A DNA stretch of 64,000 bases from Artemisia argyi (Eukaryota > Streptophyta > Magnoliopsida > Asterales > Asteraceae): the NCBI GenBank assembly GCA_030686995.1, contig CM060709.1, positions 20,489,360 to 20,553,359 of the forward strand, read 5' to 3'. Both the position numbers and the translations under genes were made by a program. Shown here piece by piece: positions 8,808-18,106 of the stretch. A model generated the notes under the pieces. The model was not told the origin of the DNA and did no database searches. It saw nothing but the letters and a program-made list of their open reading frames with translations. Each line of letters opens with the position of its first letter. Position 1 is the stretch's first letter.

Positions 8808-10859
8808 ACACCCATATATTTTGTAAGCAAGGCCTTGAAGAAAACAGAGATTAACTATAGTGCTATGGAAAAGCTGGTCTTGGCTCTAGTGTTCGCATCC
8901 AAAAGACTGCGCAGATACTTTCAAGCGCATCCAATAGCTGTAATCACTGATCAGCCAATTAAACAAGTTATCTCCAAACCGGATGCATCAGGACGCTTAC
9001 AAAAATGGAGTGTACTGCTAAGTGAGTACAACATCTCGTACAGGCCGCGCACTGCAATCAAAGGACAAGTCTTAGCTGATTTTATCGTGGAGAAGCCAGA
9101 TAGCGACAGCCCAACATCTGCAGCTAAAATGGACCTACAAGAACCTTGGACACTGTTCACCGATGGATCCTCATGCGCAGATGGATCAGGCGCAGGCCTT
9201 ATTCTTACAAATCCAGAAGGTATGGAATTCACCTATGCGCTACGCTTTGAATTCACAGCCACAAACAATGAGGCAGAATATGAAGCCCTACTAGCCGGAC
9301 TACGCATAGCAATCCAACTGGGTGTACGCAACCTAGAAGCAAACGTAGATTCGCGCCTAGTGGCTAACCATGTGCTAGGTGAATACGAAGCCAAGGATGA
9401 CCACATGATCCAATACCTGGATAAGACAAAATCTTTGATCAAAAACTTTGATAGGTTCACAATAAAACAAGTACCTAGAGGAGATAACAGGAAGGCGGAC
9501 GCACTCAGCAAGATTGCATCCACAAGCTTCGCACACCTTTCAAAACAGGTACTGGTGGAAACCCTAAAGAACAAGTCAATCTTGGATATGGAGATATCAA
9601 CGGTGATAGAAGAACAAAATCCTACGTGGATGACACCTATCATCGAATTTATTAGCAAGGGAATCCTACCCCAAGATAATAAAGACGCTCGAAGAATACG
9701 GCGCACAGCGCAACGATTCGAATTACGCGACAACGTACTCTACCGGCGATCTTTCTTACAACCATGGCTCAGATGTGTTGGACCCCTCCAAGCAGACTAC
9801 GTACTCCGCGAAATTCACGCTGGGTCATGTAGTATGCACTCAGGGCCACGATCCGTGGTGGCAAGCGCTCTAAGGTCAGGATACTATTGGCCAACAATGC
9901 ACCGCGACGCACGCGATCTAATAAGAAAGTGCAGCAACTGCCAAGTACATAGGCCTATTCCGCGCCGACCACAGCACGAGCTAACACCAATCACCTCACC
10001 ATGGCCATTTTACAAATGGGGTATTGACATCGCAGGACCTTTTCCCGTCGCAGCTGGAGGAATAAAGTACCTCATCGTAGCCATAGACTACTTTACAAAG
10101 TGGATCGAAGCAAAAGCAGTGGTGAACATTACAGGAAACCAAGTCAAGCGCTTTGTTTGGGACAATATTGTCTGTCGCTTCGGCCTACCAGGCGAGATCG
10201 TATCAGACAACGGAAAACAATTCTGTGATAACCCATTCAAAGATTGGTGCGCACAATTAAACATCACACAACACTTTGCTTCAGTCAAACACCCACAAAC
10301 CAATGGCCTAGTTGAGCGCGCTAATCGCAGTCTAGGCGAAGGCATAAAAGCGCGCCTTGACAGACATAAAGGAAGATGGGTAGATGAGCTCTCGCACGTC
10401 TTGTGGGCGCATCGCACGACAATCAAAACCAGTACTGGCGACACACCATTCTCCTTAGTCTATGGAACAGAAGCCGTCATACCAGCCGAGATAGGAATGC
10501 CAACTATACGCACGGCAGAGGTCAACGTCACAACAAATGACGAGGAACGGCGCATAGACTTAGATATACTGGAAGAAAGACGCGAACGCGCAGCTATACG
10601 TGAAGCAAAGGCTAAGGCAAAAATGAAGAAGTATTATGATGCAAAAGTCAAAAACACTTCATTCAGACCAGGAGACTTTGTTTACCGCGCCAATGACGCG
10701 AGCCACGTAGAAGACACAGGCAAGCTCGGACCCAAATGGGAAGGACCTTACGAGGTCACAGACGCGCTCGGCAACGGCGCATACAGATTGCGCGATATGG
10801 AAGGTCACGACCTAACGCGCACTTGGAACATCTGTAATCTCAAAAGATGTTACTTTTAG
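8808..10859 (+). CDS. pol: RNase H, archaeal-type RNase H and integrase, Tat element
   Basis: In phase with the preceding RT frame after TAG 8805. First comes the rest of the Ty3-type RNase H (YFVSKALKKTEINYS...EKLVLALVFASKRLRRYF). Then a second RNase H of archaeal type: WTLFTDGSS near 9150, ATNNEAEYEAL and GDNRKADALS, as in the Tat lineage. The integrase follows, with an HHCC zinc finger (HAGSCSMHSG...CSNCQVH, about 9820-9955), catalytic D in GIDIAGPFP (about 10026), D in SDNGKQF (about 10206) and E in NGLVERANRSL (about 10313). The C-terminus is GPYEVTDALGNGAYRL and ends at TAG 10857-10859. No chromodomain was seen. Confidence 0.92.
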   Translation, partial: TPIYFVSKALKKTEINYSAMEKLVLALVFASKRLRRYFQAHPIAVITDQPIKQVISKPDASGRLQKWSVLLSEYNISYRPRTAIKGQVLADFIVEKPDSDSPTSAAKMDLQEPWTLFTDGSSCADGSGAGLILTNPEGMEFTYALRFEFTATNNEAEYEALLAGLRIAIQLGVRNLEANVDSRLVANHVLGEYEAKDDHMIQYLDKTKSLIKNFDRFTIKQVPRGDNRKADALSKIASTSFAHLSKQVLVETLKNKSILDMEISTVIEEQNPTWMTPIIEFISKGILPQDNKDARRIRRTAQRFELRDNVLYRRSFLQPWLRCVGPLQADYVLREIHAGSCSMHSGPRSVVASALRSGYYWPTMHRDARDLIRKCSNCQVHRPIPRRPQHELTPITSPWPFYKWGIDIAGPFPVAAGGIKYLIVAIDYFTKWIEAKAVVNITGNQVKRFVWDNIVCRFGLPGEIVSDNGKQFCDNPFKDWCAQLNITQHFASVKHPQTNGLVERANRSLGEGIKARLDRHKGRWVDELSHVLWAHRTTIKTSTGDTPFSLVYGTEAVIPAEIGMPTIRTAEVNVTTNDEERRIDLDILEERRERAAIREAKAKAKMKKYYDAKVKNTSFRPGDFVYRANDASHVEDTGKLGPKWEGPYEVTDALGNGAYRLRDMEGHDLTRTWNICNLKRCYF

Positions 10860-11288
10860 GCTACGGCCCTTACACAAACACACTCACACCCTACGAGGTG
10901 CCCAATAAGTGTTTGTCTTTCTTTTCTTTCTTAGGAATTATGTTTTCCATTTTTTTTTAAACTTGCAAGTATTAATAAAATGTTATGGTTTCTAGCTAAC
11001 TCCATAGCGCACTTTTACTTTATTGCATATATGTCAATATTGTCTATCTTATATTTTTGCCTACATGGCGTGCATGCACCACTTAAAGACCCACGAAGGC
11101 ATAAAGGATGAGTTAACCTACTAATTTACTCGTTGAATAAGAGGGTTGCAAACCCATCAACATTGGATCACGTATCCTTGCTAAGCGCCTTACTCTTGAG
11201 ACGTCAAAGTAAGTTTTACATGCGCACCCCACGACGGATGCGCATATACCAAGTACACCGTACGAGCTTAGCAATAAACGAGCCAAGA
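10860..11288. other. spacer between the two convergent genes of the Tat element
   Basis: This contains the presumed 3' ends of sense pol and of the antisense gene. There are AATAAAATG-like polyadenylation-type stretches near 10973 and no convincing coding frame on either strand. Confidence 0.5.
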
Positions 11289-11472
11289 CACTTGGTCAAA
11301 AATAAAACTTAGCAAACAATGCAAGTATACTTAAGTTACGCACTTAAAAGACTTAGTCAAAAATAAAACTTAGCAAACAATGCAAGTACCCTTAAGTTAC
11401 GCACTTACAAGACTTAGTCAATAATCAAAACTTAGCAAACAATGCAAGTATATTTAAGTTATGAACTTATAA
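11289..11472. repeat. tandem repeat, three copies of about 61 bp
   Basis: Three head-to-tail units begin near 11289, 11350 and 11411. Each contains ACTTAGTCAAAAATAAAACTTAGCA-type sequence and AACAATGCAAGTA...CTTAAGTTA. Short tandem repeats in the untranslated 3' region are common in Tat/Ogre elements. Confidence 0.85.
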
Positions 11473-11535
11473 CAAAATGTATCTTATTCCATATTTATTA
11501 AATTACAAGGAAAAATACATAAGTTCACAAACAAC

Positions 11536-14184
11536 CTATATGCTATGGCGATGATCATGGCTCTCTTCTGGAGCGGCGGAACTCCCCGCCTCTTTCAACT
11601 TACTCAAGGTTATAGCATCCTGGAGCGACACAGTTGGAACACTCACGGCAACGCCATCAGATCGAGGAAGGTGCGCAGCACCGATGCCGCACATCACAGC
11701 CTTGCCCTTAATACCCTTCTTTATGGCAACCCTTTGCTCGTGACGCTCTAGCACCTCCTTCAAAGGGACTTCCTTCTCCAGTGCAAAAGGCTTGAGGATA
11801 TCACGGGGCCGCACAAAAACTGGGACTTGAAGCTGCGAGACATCAGGTTTGAGATAATAATCTACCTCCTCTTCAGCATTCTCCCCAAGATGACGCTGCA
11901 ACGTCAGACCCGCCATGAGCACATCTATGGGGTCATCTTGGTCGCGCTCCAACCTCCCTATATGCGGCAACTCAAGAACTTTCAGCCCCGCCATCGCCTG
12001 CACCAGCTCATCGTACGCCGTTGAGCTATAACCAGGAATCTCCGCCAAGTCTTTCTCCAACAACTTGGCCTCACGGAGCTCTTCCAGGACCTGCGAACGG
12101 CCACGCGCCATTGCGCAGTGAACAACCTTCCCGAAGGCTTCCACCACCTCCGCAGACTCCAAAGTACTCAGAGCTGCCAGACGAAGCCCATGGCTGATCA
12201 ACCACCTGCATTCACAAAGTGATAATAAAGTAAGATACGCAATAGAGCGAACAAGCAAATCTAAAAGACAAGGACGTAAGAATACTTGCGCTCGGCTATT
12301 ACAGACATAAGATGAGGATACAGCTCCTCGTCGTACTCGATGCTGAGGGCGCGCAGCTTCTCCTCATACATCACGAGCGTCTTCTCCATGCGCTCCTTGA
12401 ACTCTTGCAGGCTAGCATAATGCTCAGACCTTTTTTCTTCAAGATACGCCCTCGACCACGATGCTTTTGCCTTCACCTGCTCAAGCTTCGACCTCGCATA
12501 CAGCAGGTCCGCCAAAATGCTCATCTTATCTTGGGCGATTTTCTCAGCATGCGCCCTCGACTCCCCAAGCTCCACTTGCGCATCCGCCAATTGTGCGCGG
12601 AGGGCCACCAACTCCTCCTCCTTCTGGGCTAGAGCACGGCTCTCCCCAGCATACTTTCCCTTCAGCTGAGCAACAAGCTCAGCTTGGCGGGCAGTGGTCG
12701 CAGCCAGCTCATCCACCAGCTGCTGCGCCTCACTACCATCAACAGCCTCGGTATTCCCCTCCTTGTTTTCGTTCTGCGGAGAGGAAACCTCATCGTCCTT
12801 CGCGTCGTCATCCCTACGGAACAAAGACAGTCAACAAAAAATTACAACAAGTAATTGCAAAAAAAAAAAAAAAAAAAAAAAAAAAGGAAAAAGAGAAAGA
12901 ATGCACACTTACAGAAATGGAGAAGCATCAGCCTTCAACCGTGCGCCGGAGGTCGAAGTTTCTTCTGCGTTCGACTCTGCGTCTTTGATGACGTGTCGAC
13001 GCCTCTTGCTGGTGCCACTGGTTCCAGCACCTCCCTTGCGCTTTAAGTTCTGCGCAACTTCTTCCCTCAACACCTCATCAGGCTTCAGGATCCGAATGCT
13101 GTCAGATGACCCTGAGCGCGCCTCCTCGCGCGCCACTTCCACTTCAGGCACCGCCTCCACAGTGGGCTCCACCACTACCTCGGGCGCCACACTCTGGACG
13201 GGCGTCACCACAAGTGGTGGCGTGTCCTCGGGGACTGTCGCGGGCAGAACAGTCAAACGCCCCGCGGTCGCTTCCAGCAAAGGCAGCTCCCCCTCCTTCA
13301 GAGGACGCACCCCTATGGTCACCTGCTTTGGCTTGTCAAGCTTCACCACTGCGAACAAGTCCATCTCTGCACATACAAAAATGAAGCAAGAAAACAATGA
13401 AAGATTAGTTGATAAATGCGCGAAGATACAGAATGAAAAACTTACAAACAATTACAAATGATGAACACCCACCCCGGCCATCCTCACTCAGGAAAGTGGG
13501 AACCTCATCTGCTGCGCCAAAATACGCGCGACTCAATCCTACATGTACCAAAAACTCCTCCGGATAGGGGTTAATGGCCAATCGATTGGCATCTAACGCC
13601 TGCGCGTCAGCAATACTATAGGAACCGGGTGCGGGACGCCCATCCCTTGGTAAAGACGCCTGAGTATAAAACTCAAAATTAGAGGGAAAGACCACGTCGT
13701 CTACCCAAAAGAAATATTCCCTCCAATTCTTAAGGGAGTCAACCTTTTCCGTGTAACATTGAAACGCACGCGGGTGCTTCGCAAAGGACACCCAACCATT
13801 CGACCATGTTGAATGGTAAAAGGAGCGGAACAAGTCCACGGTTGGTTCTATCGCTAGTAAACGGCAGTTTACCTCAAAATTCGACACCTTCGCCGCACCT
13901 ATACAGTGCAGCTGAGAGATGTGGAGGCGATAGTAATTGAGCAAGTCGCTCAGAAATATAGATATAGGTACGCGGTAGTTAGCGTTCTCGAAAAACTTCG
14001 TGTATAAACCTATCTTCCCTTCGGGGAAGTCGGCTATACACGCATCGACATCTGGAGCCTCGGGATGTACATCAAAAGGCACAAAATAGTCGGAAGAAAA
14101 CTGCGTGACGTCCTCAACAGACAACGCAGAGCGAAACTCCTCTAACTGAGCGACCATGTTCATCTTAAAACTAAGTGGACGCAC
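11536..14184 (-). CDS. antisense four-exon gene of the Tat element (gypsy-type 'transposase' family plus coiled coil)
   Basis: Exons on the minus strand are 14184-13446, 13366-12913, 12813-12286 and 12205-11536. Introns are 79, 99 and 80 bp, all GT-AG (GTAAGT, GTAAGT and GTATTC donors; GCAG, GTAG and GCAG acceptors). Exon lengths keep the reading frame across every junction, giving 2391 coding bases, 796 aa. Exon 1 resembles the plant family called 'putative gypsy-type transposon/Transposase_28' (LLNYYRLHISQLHCIGAAKVSNFEV...WVSFAKHP). Exon 2 is acidic/proline-rich and ends with the basic patch KRKGG...SKRRRH. Exon 3 is a long coiled coil (TARQAELVAQLKG onward). Its function is unknown. The ATG chosen is the first in frame; two more Met follow within 10 codons. 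Confidence 0.85.
12859..12884. repeat. poly-A run inside antisense intron 2
   Basis: An uninterrupted run of about 26 A on the plus strand is a poly-T tract in the antisense intron, upstream of the CCGTAG acceptor. Lysine-rich plus-strand frames through it are artefacts. Confidence 0.9.
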
Positions 14185-14583
14185 ACAACGATTACCTACA
14201 GAAGCTCAAAGGTTTTCTAACAAAAAACGCTCTCAAAATGAAGAAGATGAATAGTAGTTGTGTGTGTATTTTACTGTGTGGTGAAAATAAAGGGGGGCGG
14301 CACTCTTATATAGGGTGGTAAAAACCCTAATTCACGCCCACGTGGATCCCACTCACAGTAAACGTGTGGCTAGAAGATCAAAAGGTACAACACTTTTTCC
14401 CGAATCCCAAGTAATACGTGGACACCACCCCCGATTACCGAGGTGACTATTTTGAACCTGTTAGGTGCATTGCACCTCCAAAAAGGCGGTAACAATTTGT
14501 TCATTCTCCCGCCACGCTTACCGCTGCTTACATTAAGTCTAGTACCCGCGGCTACGTGCCGCGCATACTAGACTGGGGGGACA
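14185..14583 (-). promoter_or_regulatory. promoter region of the antisense gene and polypurine tract
   Basis: Read on the minus strand, CCCTATATAAGAGTGCC (about 14300-14316) is a canonical TATA box about 120 bp upstream of the antisense ATG at 14184. It lies outside the LTR, so the antisense gene seems to have its own promoter. On the plus strand, CTAGACTGGGGGGACA just before the 3' LTR is the likely polypurine tract for plus-strand DNA priming. Confidence 0.65.
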
Positions 14584-15079
14584 TGATAACGTATAGCCTA
14601 TATTTGGGCCGCAAGCCCAAATGATAGACTTTACTTACACTTAAGCCCATCACGAATGGGCTACCATGACAAATGGTATGGGCCGCAGTATTAATACTTT
14701 GGGCTCATGAAGCACAAAGGCCCAATCTAACCCACTGGGTATACGATAAGGATTATCTATTCAAGGAATAGATATCCTTACCTTGGATAAGCACCATGCG
14801 TGCGAAGAGTAAGGAGCAAGAAACACGGTTTCTTAGCCCCTATATATAGAATCACACGATTCTCATTAAAGGTACGATTCACATAATCCCTAAACTCTTC
14901 AACCAAAACCTAAATTCGATTACTTACTCTCACGCCGGAGTCTAATCGGGGGAGACAATCCCTCGATAAGCCTAACGGTGTTGTTTATTTTCTTAGTACG
15001 CAGGTAACAAAGTGCTAAGGAACGAATTGATATAAGAGCAAAGCCCAACAACCAGGTACGCCCAACTTTTGTATCAACA
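14584..15079 (+). repeat. 3' LTR of the Tat element (496 bp)
   Basis: It begins TGATAACGTATAGCC and ends TTTTGTATCAACA. Its length matches the 5' LTR and about four substitutions are visible. TATA (CTATATATAG) is at about 14840-14849. Confidence 0.93.
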
Positions 15080-15084
15080 GGGAA
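15080..15084. repeat. target-site duplication GGGAA, right of the Tat element
   Basis: It matches 4698-4702. The block D frame resumes here (ACAGCCACCAGATATATAC). Confidence 0.9.
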
Positions 15085-15195
15085 CAGCCACCAGATATAT
15101 ACTTATTCTACCCCTTAGCACGACTAATCATGTTTTTATTAGATATTATTTACGTAAGTTACTAATCTTAGTTAGTGATACTAGATTGTAGGTAT
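15085..15195 (+). pseudogene. block D, copy A: remainder after the Tat insertion
   Basis: Continues the frame cut at 4702 (QPPDIYLFYPLARL) and then runs into the shared TTATTAGATATTATTTACGTAAGTTACT stretch. It is unrecognised as a protein. Confidence 0.5.
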
Positions 15196-15895
15196 ACATA
15201 GATGGTGTATACCTAACTCTTCTGCCATGTGATACATACCCGCATATTTACATGTCATCAAATATCTCAGAGGCAACACAAAACACATGAAGAAGAAAAA
15301 CTGCACTTTATCAGAAGGTATCACATGAACTAACGGGCACTACCTACCCATTAGATTAACAAAAACAAGATAAACTACCCTTACCGTTAACAACTTCCAT
15401 CCATAATATAAAAACAACATCCTTACATGAACTAACGGGCACTACCTACCCATTAGATTAACAATAGCGCGTGATAATATTCACAAACAAAAGGAAAAAC
15501 CAACTAACCTGTGTTAAAATTATGAAAGTAGTCTAACACACTTTTGTAAATGTTGGTGATGTGGGGTTTCGGATCATCGACATGTTGTATCAAGAAGTTA
15601 AGAACCAAGCAAACAAAAATCATTTCTGCAGTTCGTGTCTTACAAAAACATAAAAACCAAAACCATCAAACTTAAAACCAAGAAATTCAAGAGGATCGAA
15701 AAACGGTTTTTGTTCTTAGGAAGAAATGATAAAAGATAGGTGATTTTTTTTTTGTGTGTAGTGGTGGCTGCAAGTTGTGTGAGTGTTTAGGTTAAAGTTG
15801 GGATATATATAAGTGTATGCTTGATCAACCCTAGCCCATACACATTAGTTTGATATTGGCCCAACTTAGCCCACTTTTTTACATTCACTAGATTT
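15196..15895 (-). repeat. block P, copy 2 (of copy A)
   Basis: UTR/promoter-like block, here with a GATATATATAAG TATA-like stretch near 15800 and the GGGCTAGGGTTGATC and TTGGGCCAATATC motifs on the minus strand. A partial internal repeat of 'ATGAACTAACGGGCACTACCTACCCATTAG' occurs at 15325 and 15427, with the intervening part of the block changed compared with 23040-23240. Confidence 0.45.
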
Positions 15896-16500
15896 TTTTT
15901 ATTAATAAGCTATAAGTGTCCTTTGTTCTCTTGGATATGTATTTTGCATAAATTGTATATGTGGTTTTGGTAGATAAAAAATTGCGTTTCCAGAAAAGGA
16001 AGGAAAAAAGAAAAGAAAAAAAAAATAGTGAAGGGTTTTGCGCGCACTCTTCCATTTGTAGATACACGAGAGCCACTAGGAGGTTGTGTACGTAACGCTT
16101 ATGGACCATCTTTTCCTTGTCGAAGGATTATGAAAAGTCATGAGTGTCTAGTGACTGAGTCATGTCCCATATTTACTATCATGTTCCATAAGGATGATAT
16201 CTACTATCATCCTAACTTTTTTTTTAGCGTGTGACGGCGTTTAGACATATCGATGTCTTAAAGTTCTTCCATAGAATTGTTGAATTTGTATGTCGTCTTA
16301 GTTTTTGTGAATATACTGTTTCTGGTGAATCTGTATGGTTTGTTTCGACAATATGAAACCATTTGACAGTAAATGTTTAACATAATATATCACATTAAAT
16401 AGAGGACACAGCCCCACAGATCCATGTCTTGAACCAAATTATATGTTTGGAACCATGTCTTGAGCTGATTTGGTCTAAATGACTATATTATTGGTTCAAG
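15896..16500 (+). pseudogene. block C, copy A: cysteine-rich peptide exon, altered
   Basis: The plus frame at about 16028-16234 encodes RTLPFVDTREPLGGCVRN-type sequence, then AYGPSFPCRR, i.e. two of the six cysteines seen in the better copies (16796 and 49247) are replaced. A small change at TGTCCCATATTTAC shifts the frame so that the shared end PDIYYHVP is lost. Downstream to 16500 the block holds no further coding evidence. Confidence 0.5.
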
Positions 16501-16795
16501 CCCGGTCAAGGACGGTTATTTGTGATCAAAATATATAATATAGTCATTTAGACCAAATCGGTTCAAGACATGGATCTATGGAGCTATATCCCATATTAAT
16601 GTGATATATTATATTAAACATTTACTGTCAAATGCTCGCATATTGTCATAACCAACCATAGAGGTTCACCAGAAAGAGTATATTCACAAAACTAAGACAT
16701 ACAAATTCAACAATTCTATAGAACTGTAAGACATCGATATGTATAGACGCCGTCACACGCTAAAATAAAAGTTAGGATGATAGTAGATATCATCC

Positions 16796-16957
16796 TTATG
16801 GAACATGATAGTAAATATCAGGACATGACTCAGTCAATAGACACTTATGACTTTTCCTAATCCTTCGACAAGGAATACATGGTCCACAAGCGTTACGTAC
16901 ACAACCTCCTAGTGGCTCTCGCGTATCAACAATTGGCAGAGTGCGCACAAAGCCTTT
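16796..16957 (-). pseudogene. block C, inverted copy: six-cysteine peptide exon, frame intact
   Basis: An open frame of about 53 codons on the minus strand ends ...TESCPDIYYHVP followed by TAA (16796-16798). The core GGCVRNACGPCIPCRR is followed by CLLTESC, so six cysteines are spaced C-x5-C-x2-C-x2-C-x8-C-x5-C. A secreted cysteine-rich peptide C-terminus is possible but the family is not recognised. No signal-peptide exon is found; the 5' limit is a purine-rich stretch and the start codon is unknown. It lies in the right arm of the palindrome. Confidence 0.5.
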
Positions 16958-16989
16958 TATTTTATTTTCCTTTTCTGAGCAATTTTCTA

Positions 16990-17860
16990 TCTACCAAAAC
17001 CACATATAGAATTCATGCAGATTAAATATCCAATAGAACAAATGACACTTATCTTATTAACAAAAAAATATACAGTGAATGTGAGAATGTGGGCTAAGTT
17101 GGGCCAATATCAAACTAATGCGTATAGGCTAGGGTTAACAAACATGCACTTGTATCCCTTTACAACATTATATATATACCTAGACACTCACACAACTTGC
17201 AGCCACCACTACACACAAAAAATCACCTCTTTTTCTTCATTTCTTTCTAAGAACATAAATCCTTTTTGATTCTCTTAAATGTCTTGGTTTAATGTTTGAT
17301 GGGTTTGGTTTTTGTGTTTTTGTATGACACGAACCACATAAATGATTTTTGTTTGCCCGGTTCTTAACTTCTTGATACAAAATGTCGATAATCCGAAACC
17401 CCAGATCACCAACATTTACAAAAGTGTGTTAGACTACATTCATAATATTAACAAAGGTTAGTTGGTTATTCCTTTTGTTTGGGAATATTATCACCGCTGT
17501 TTTTAGTATAGTAAAACAAAGTAGTAATTTTTTTCCTTAACATTTTTTTAGCCTCACCATGTGATATACTTTGTGATATAACATAATGATGTTGTTTGTA
17601 ACATTATGGATGGAAGTTGTTAATGGTAAGGGTAGTTTATCTTGTTTTTGTTAATCTAATGGGTAGTTAGTGCCCGTTAATTCATTTGACACCTTCTGAT
17701 AAAGTGCAGTTTTTCTTGTTCATGCGGTTTATGTGTTTTGTGTCACTTTTGAGATACTTGATGATACGTAAATATGCGGGTACGGATCACATGTAAAAGA
17801 GTCGGGTATACACCATCTCTGAATACCTACAATCTAGTATCACTAACTAAGATGAGGAAC
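16990..17860 (+). repeat. block P, inverted copy
   Basis: The same UTR/promoter-like block, here reading on the plus strand. It contains the leader ACTCACACAACTTGCAGCCACCACTACAC and, further on, CACCAACATTTACAAAAGTGTG. A small frame at 17015-17269 spans the TATA box and is not credible as a gene. Confidence 0.5.
17090..17205 (+). promoter_or_regulatory. promoter-like cluster: site II, telo-box-like, TATA
   Basis: In order: TTGGGCC (17099-17105), CTAGGGTTAA (about 17129-17138) and TTATATATATACC (about 17168-17180), then a C/A-rich leader where a start site would be expected near 17205. Site II plus telo-box combinations are typical of plant housekeeping promoters. The same cluster is in every P block. 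Confidence 0.45.
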
Positions 17861-17875
17861 TTACATAAATAATAT

Positions 17876-18106
17876 CTAATAAAATATGATTAGTCGTGCT
17901 AAGGGGTAGAATAAATATATATCTGGTGGATGCTCCCCTACTTGTAACTCATATTCATCATATGGGTTTACGTCACATATCATCAGAGCCAATGTTTTAG
18001 TATAAAAAATAAGGTATTGCGAACGAAAAAGTATTTCTCTTAGGTGTATACCATTTTTCTCATCACCCATCAAAAGCCATGGAAAAATAGGAAAAGACTT
18101 AAACAA
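17876..18106 (-). pseudogene. block D, inverted copy
   Basis: An open frame of 76 codons with FPWLLMGDEKNGIHL, ICDVNPYDEYELQVGEHPP and DIYLFYPLARL. It is preceded on the minus strand by a TATA-like CTATAAAAG about 70-90 bp upstream (about 18160). The protein family is unrecognised. Compare 47569-47769, its nearest relative. Confidence 0.5.

Larger units (their letters stand above)
4703..15079 (+). mobile_element. complete Tat-lineage Ty3/Gypsy LTR retrotransposon with antisense gene
   Basis: A 10.4-kb element with 496-bp LTRs, a TGGCGCC-type primer-binding site, sense gag-pro, RT, RNase H, a second (archaeal-type) RNase H and integrase, then an antisense spliced gene before a G-rich polypurine tract and the 3' LTR. 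The dual RNase H and the antisense gene 3' of pol are traits known in the Tat/Ogre/Grande group. By eye only about four substitutions separate the LTRs, so it is young. Two in-frame stops cut the sense frame, so it is probably not fully autonomous. Confidence 0.93.
15085..17940. repeat. large imperfect palindrome (arms of about 1.4 kb)
   Basis: The left arm (about 15085-16497) is matched in reverse complement by the right arm (about 16541-17940), with about 45 bp of spacer (TTGGTTCAAGCCCGGTCAAGG...). Matching marks include the CAGCCACCAGATATAT end, the P leader, the cysteine-peptide block and the GATTTGGTCTAAATGACTATATTA pair at the centre. The arms differ clearly: the right arm belongs to the H-free unit type and is closest to 46.7-49.7 kb. 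It is therefore a head-to-head junction of two paralogous units rather than a fresh inversion. Confidence 0.8.

Noticed and set aside
12694..13461. 255-aa and shorter plus-strand frames over 12312-13461
   Set aside because: Shadows of the antisense exons. The poly-A run gives an artificial lysine stretch, and the minus strand has the spliced, phase-consistent gene.
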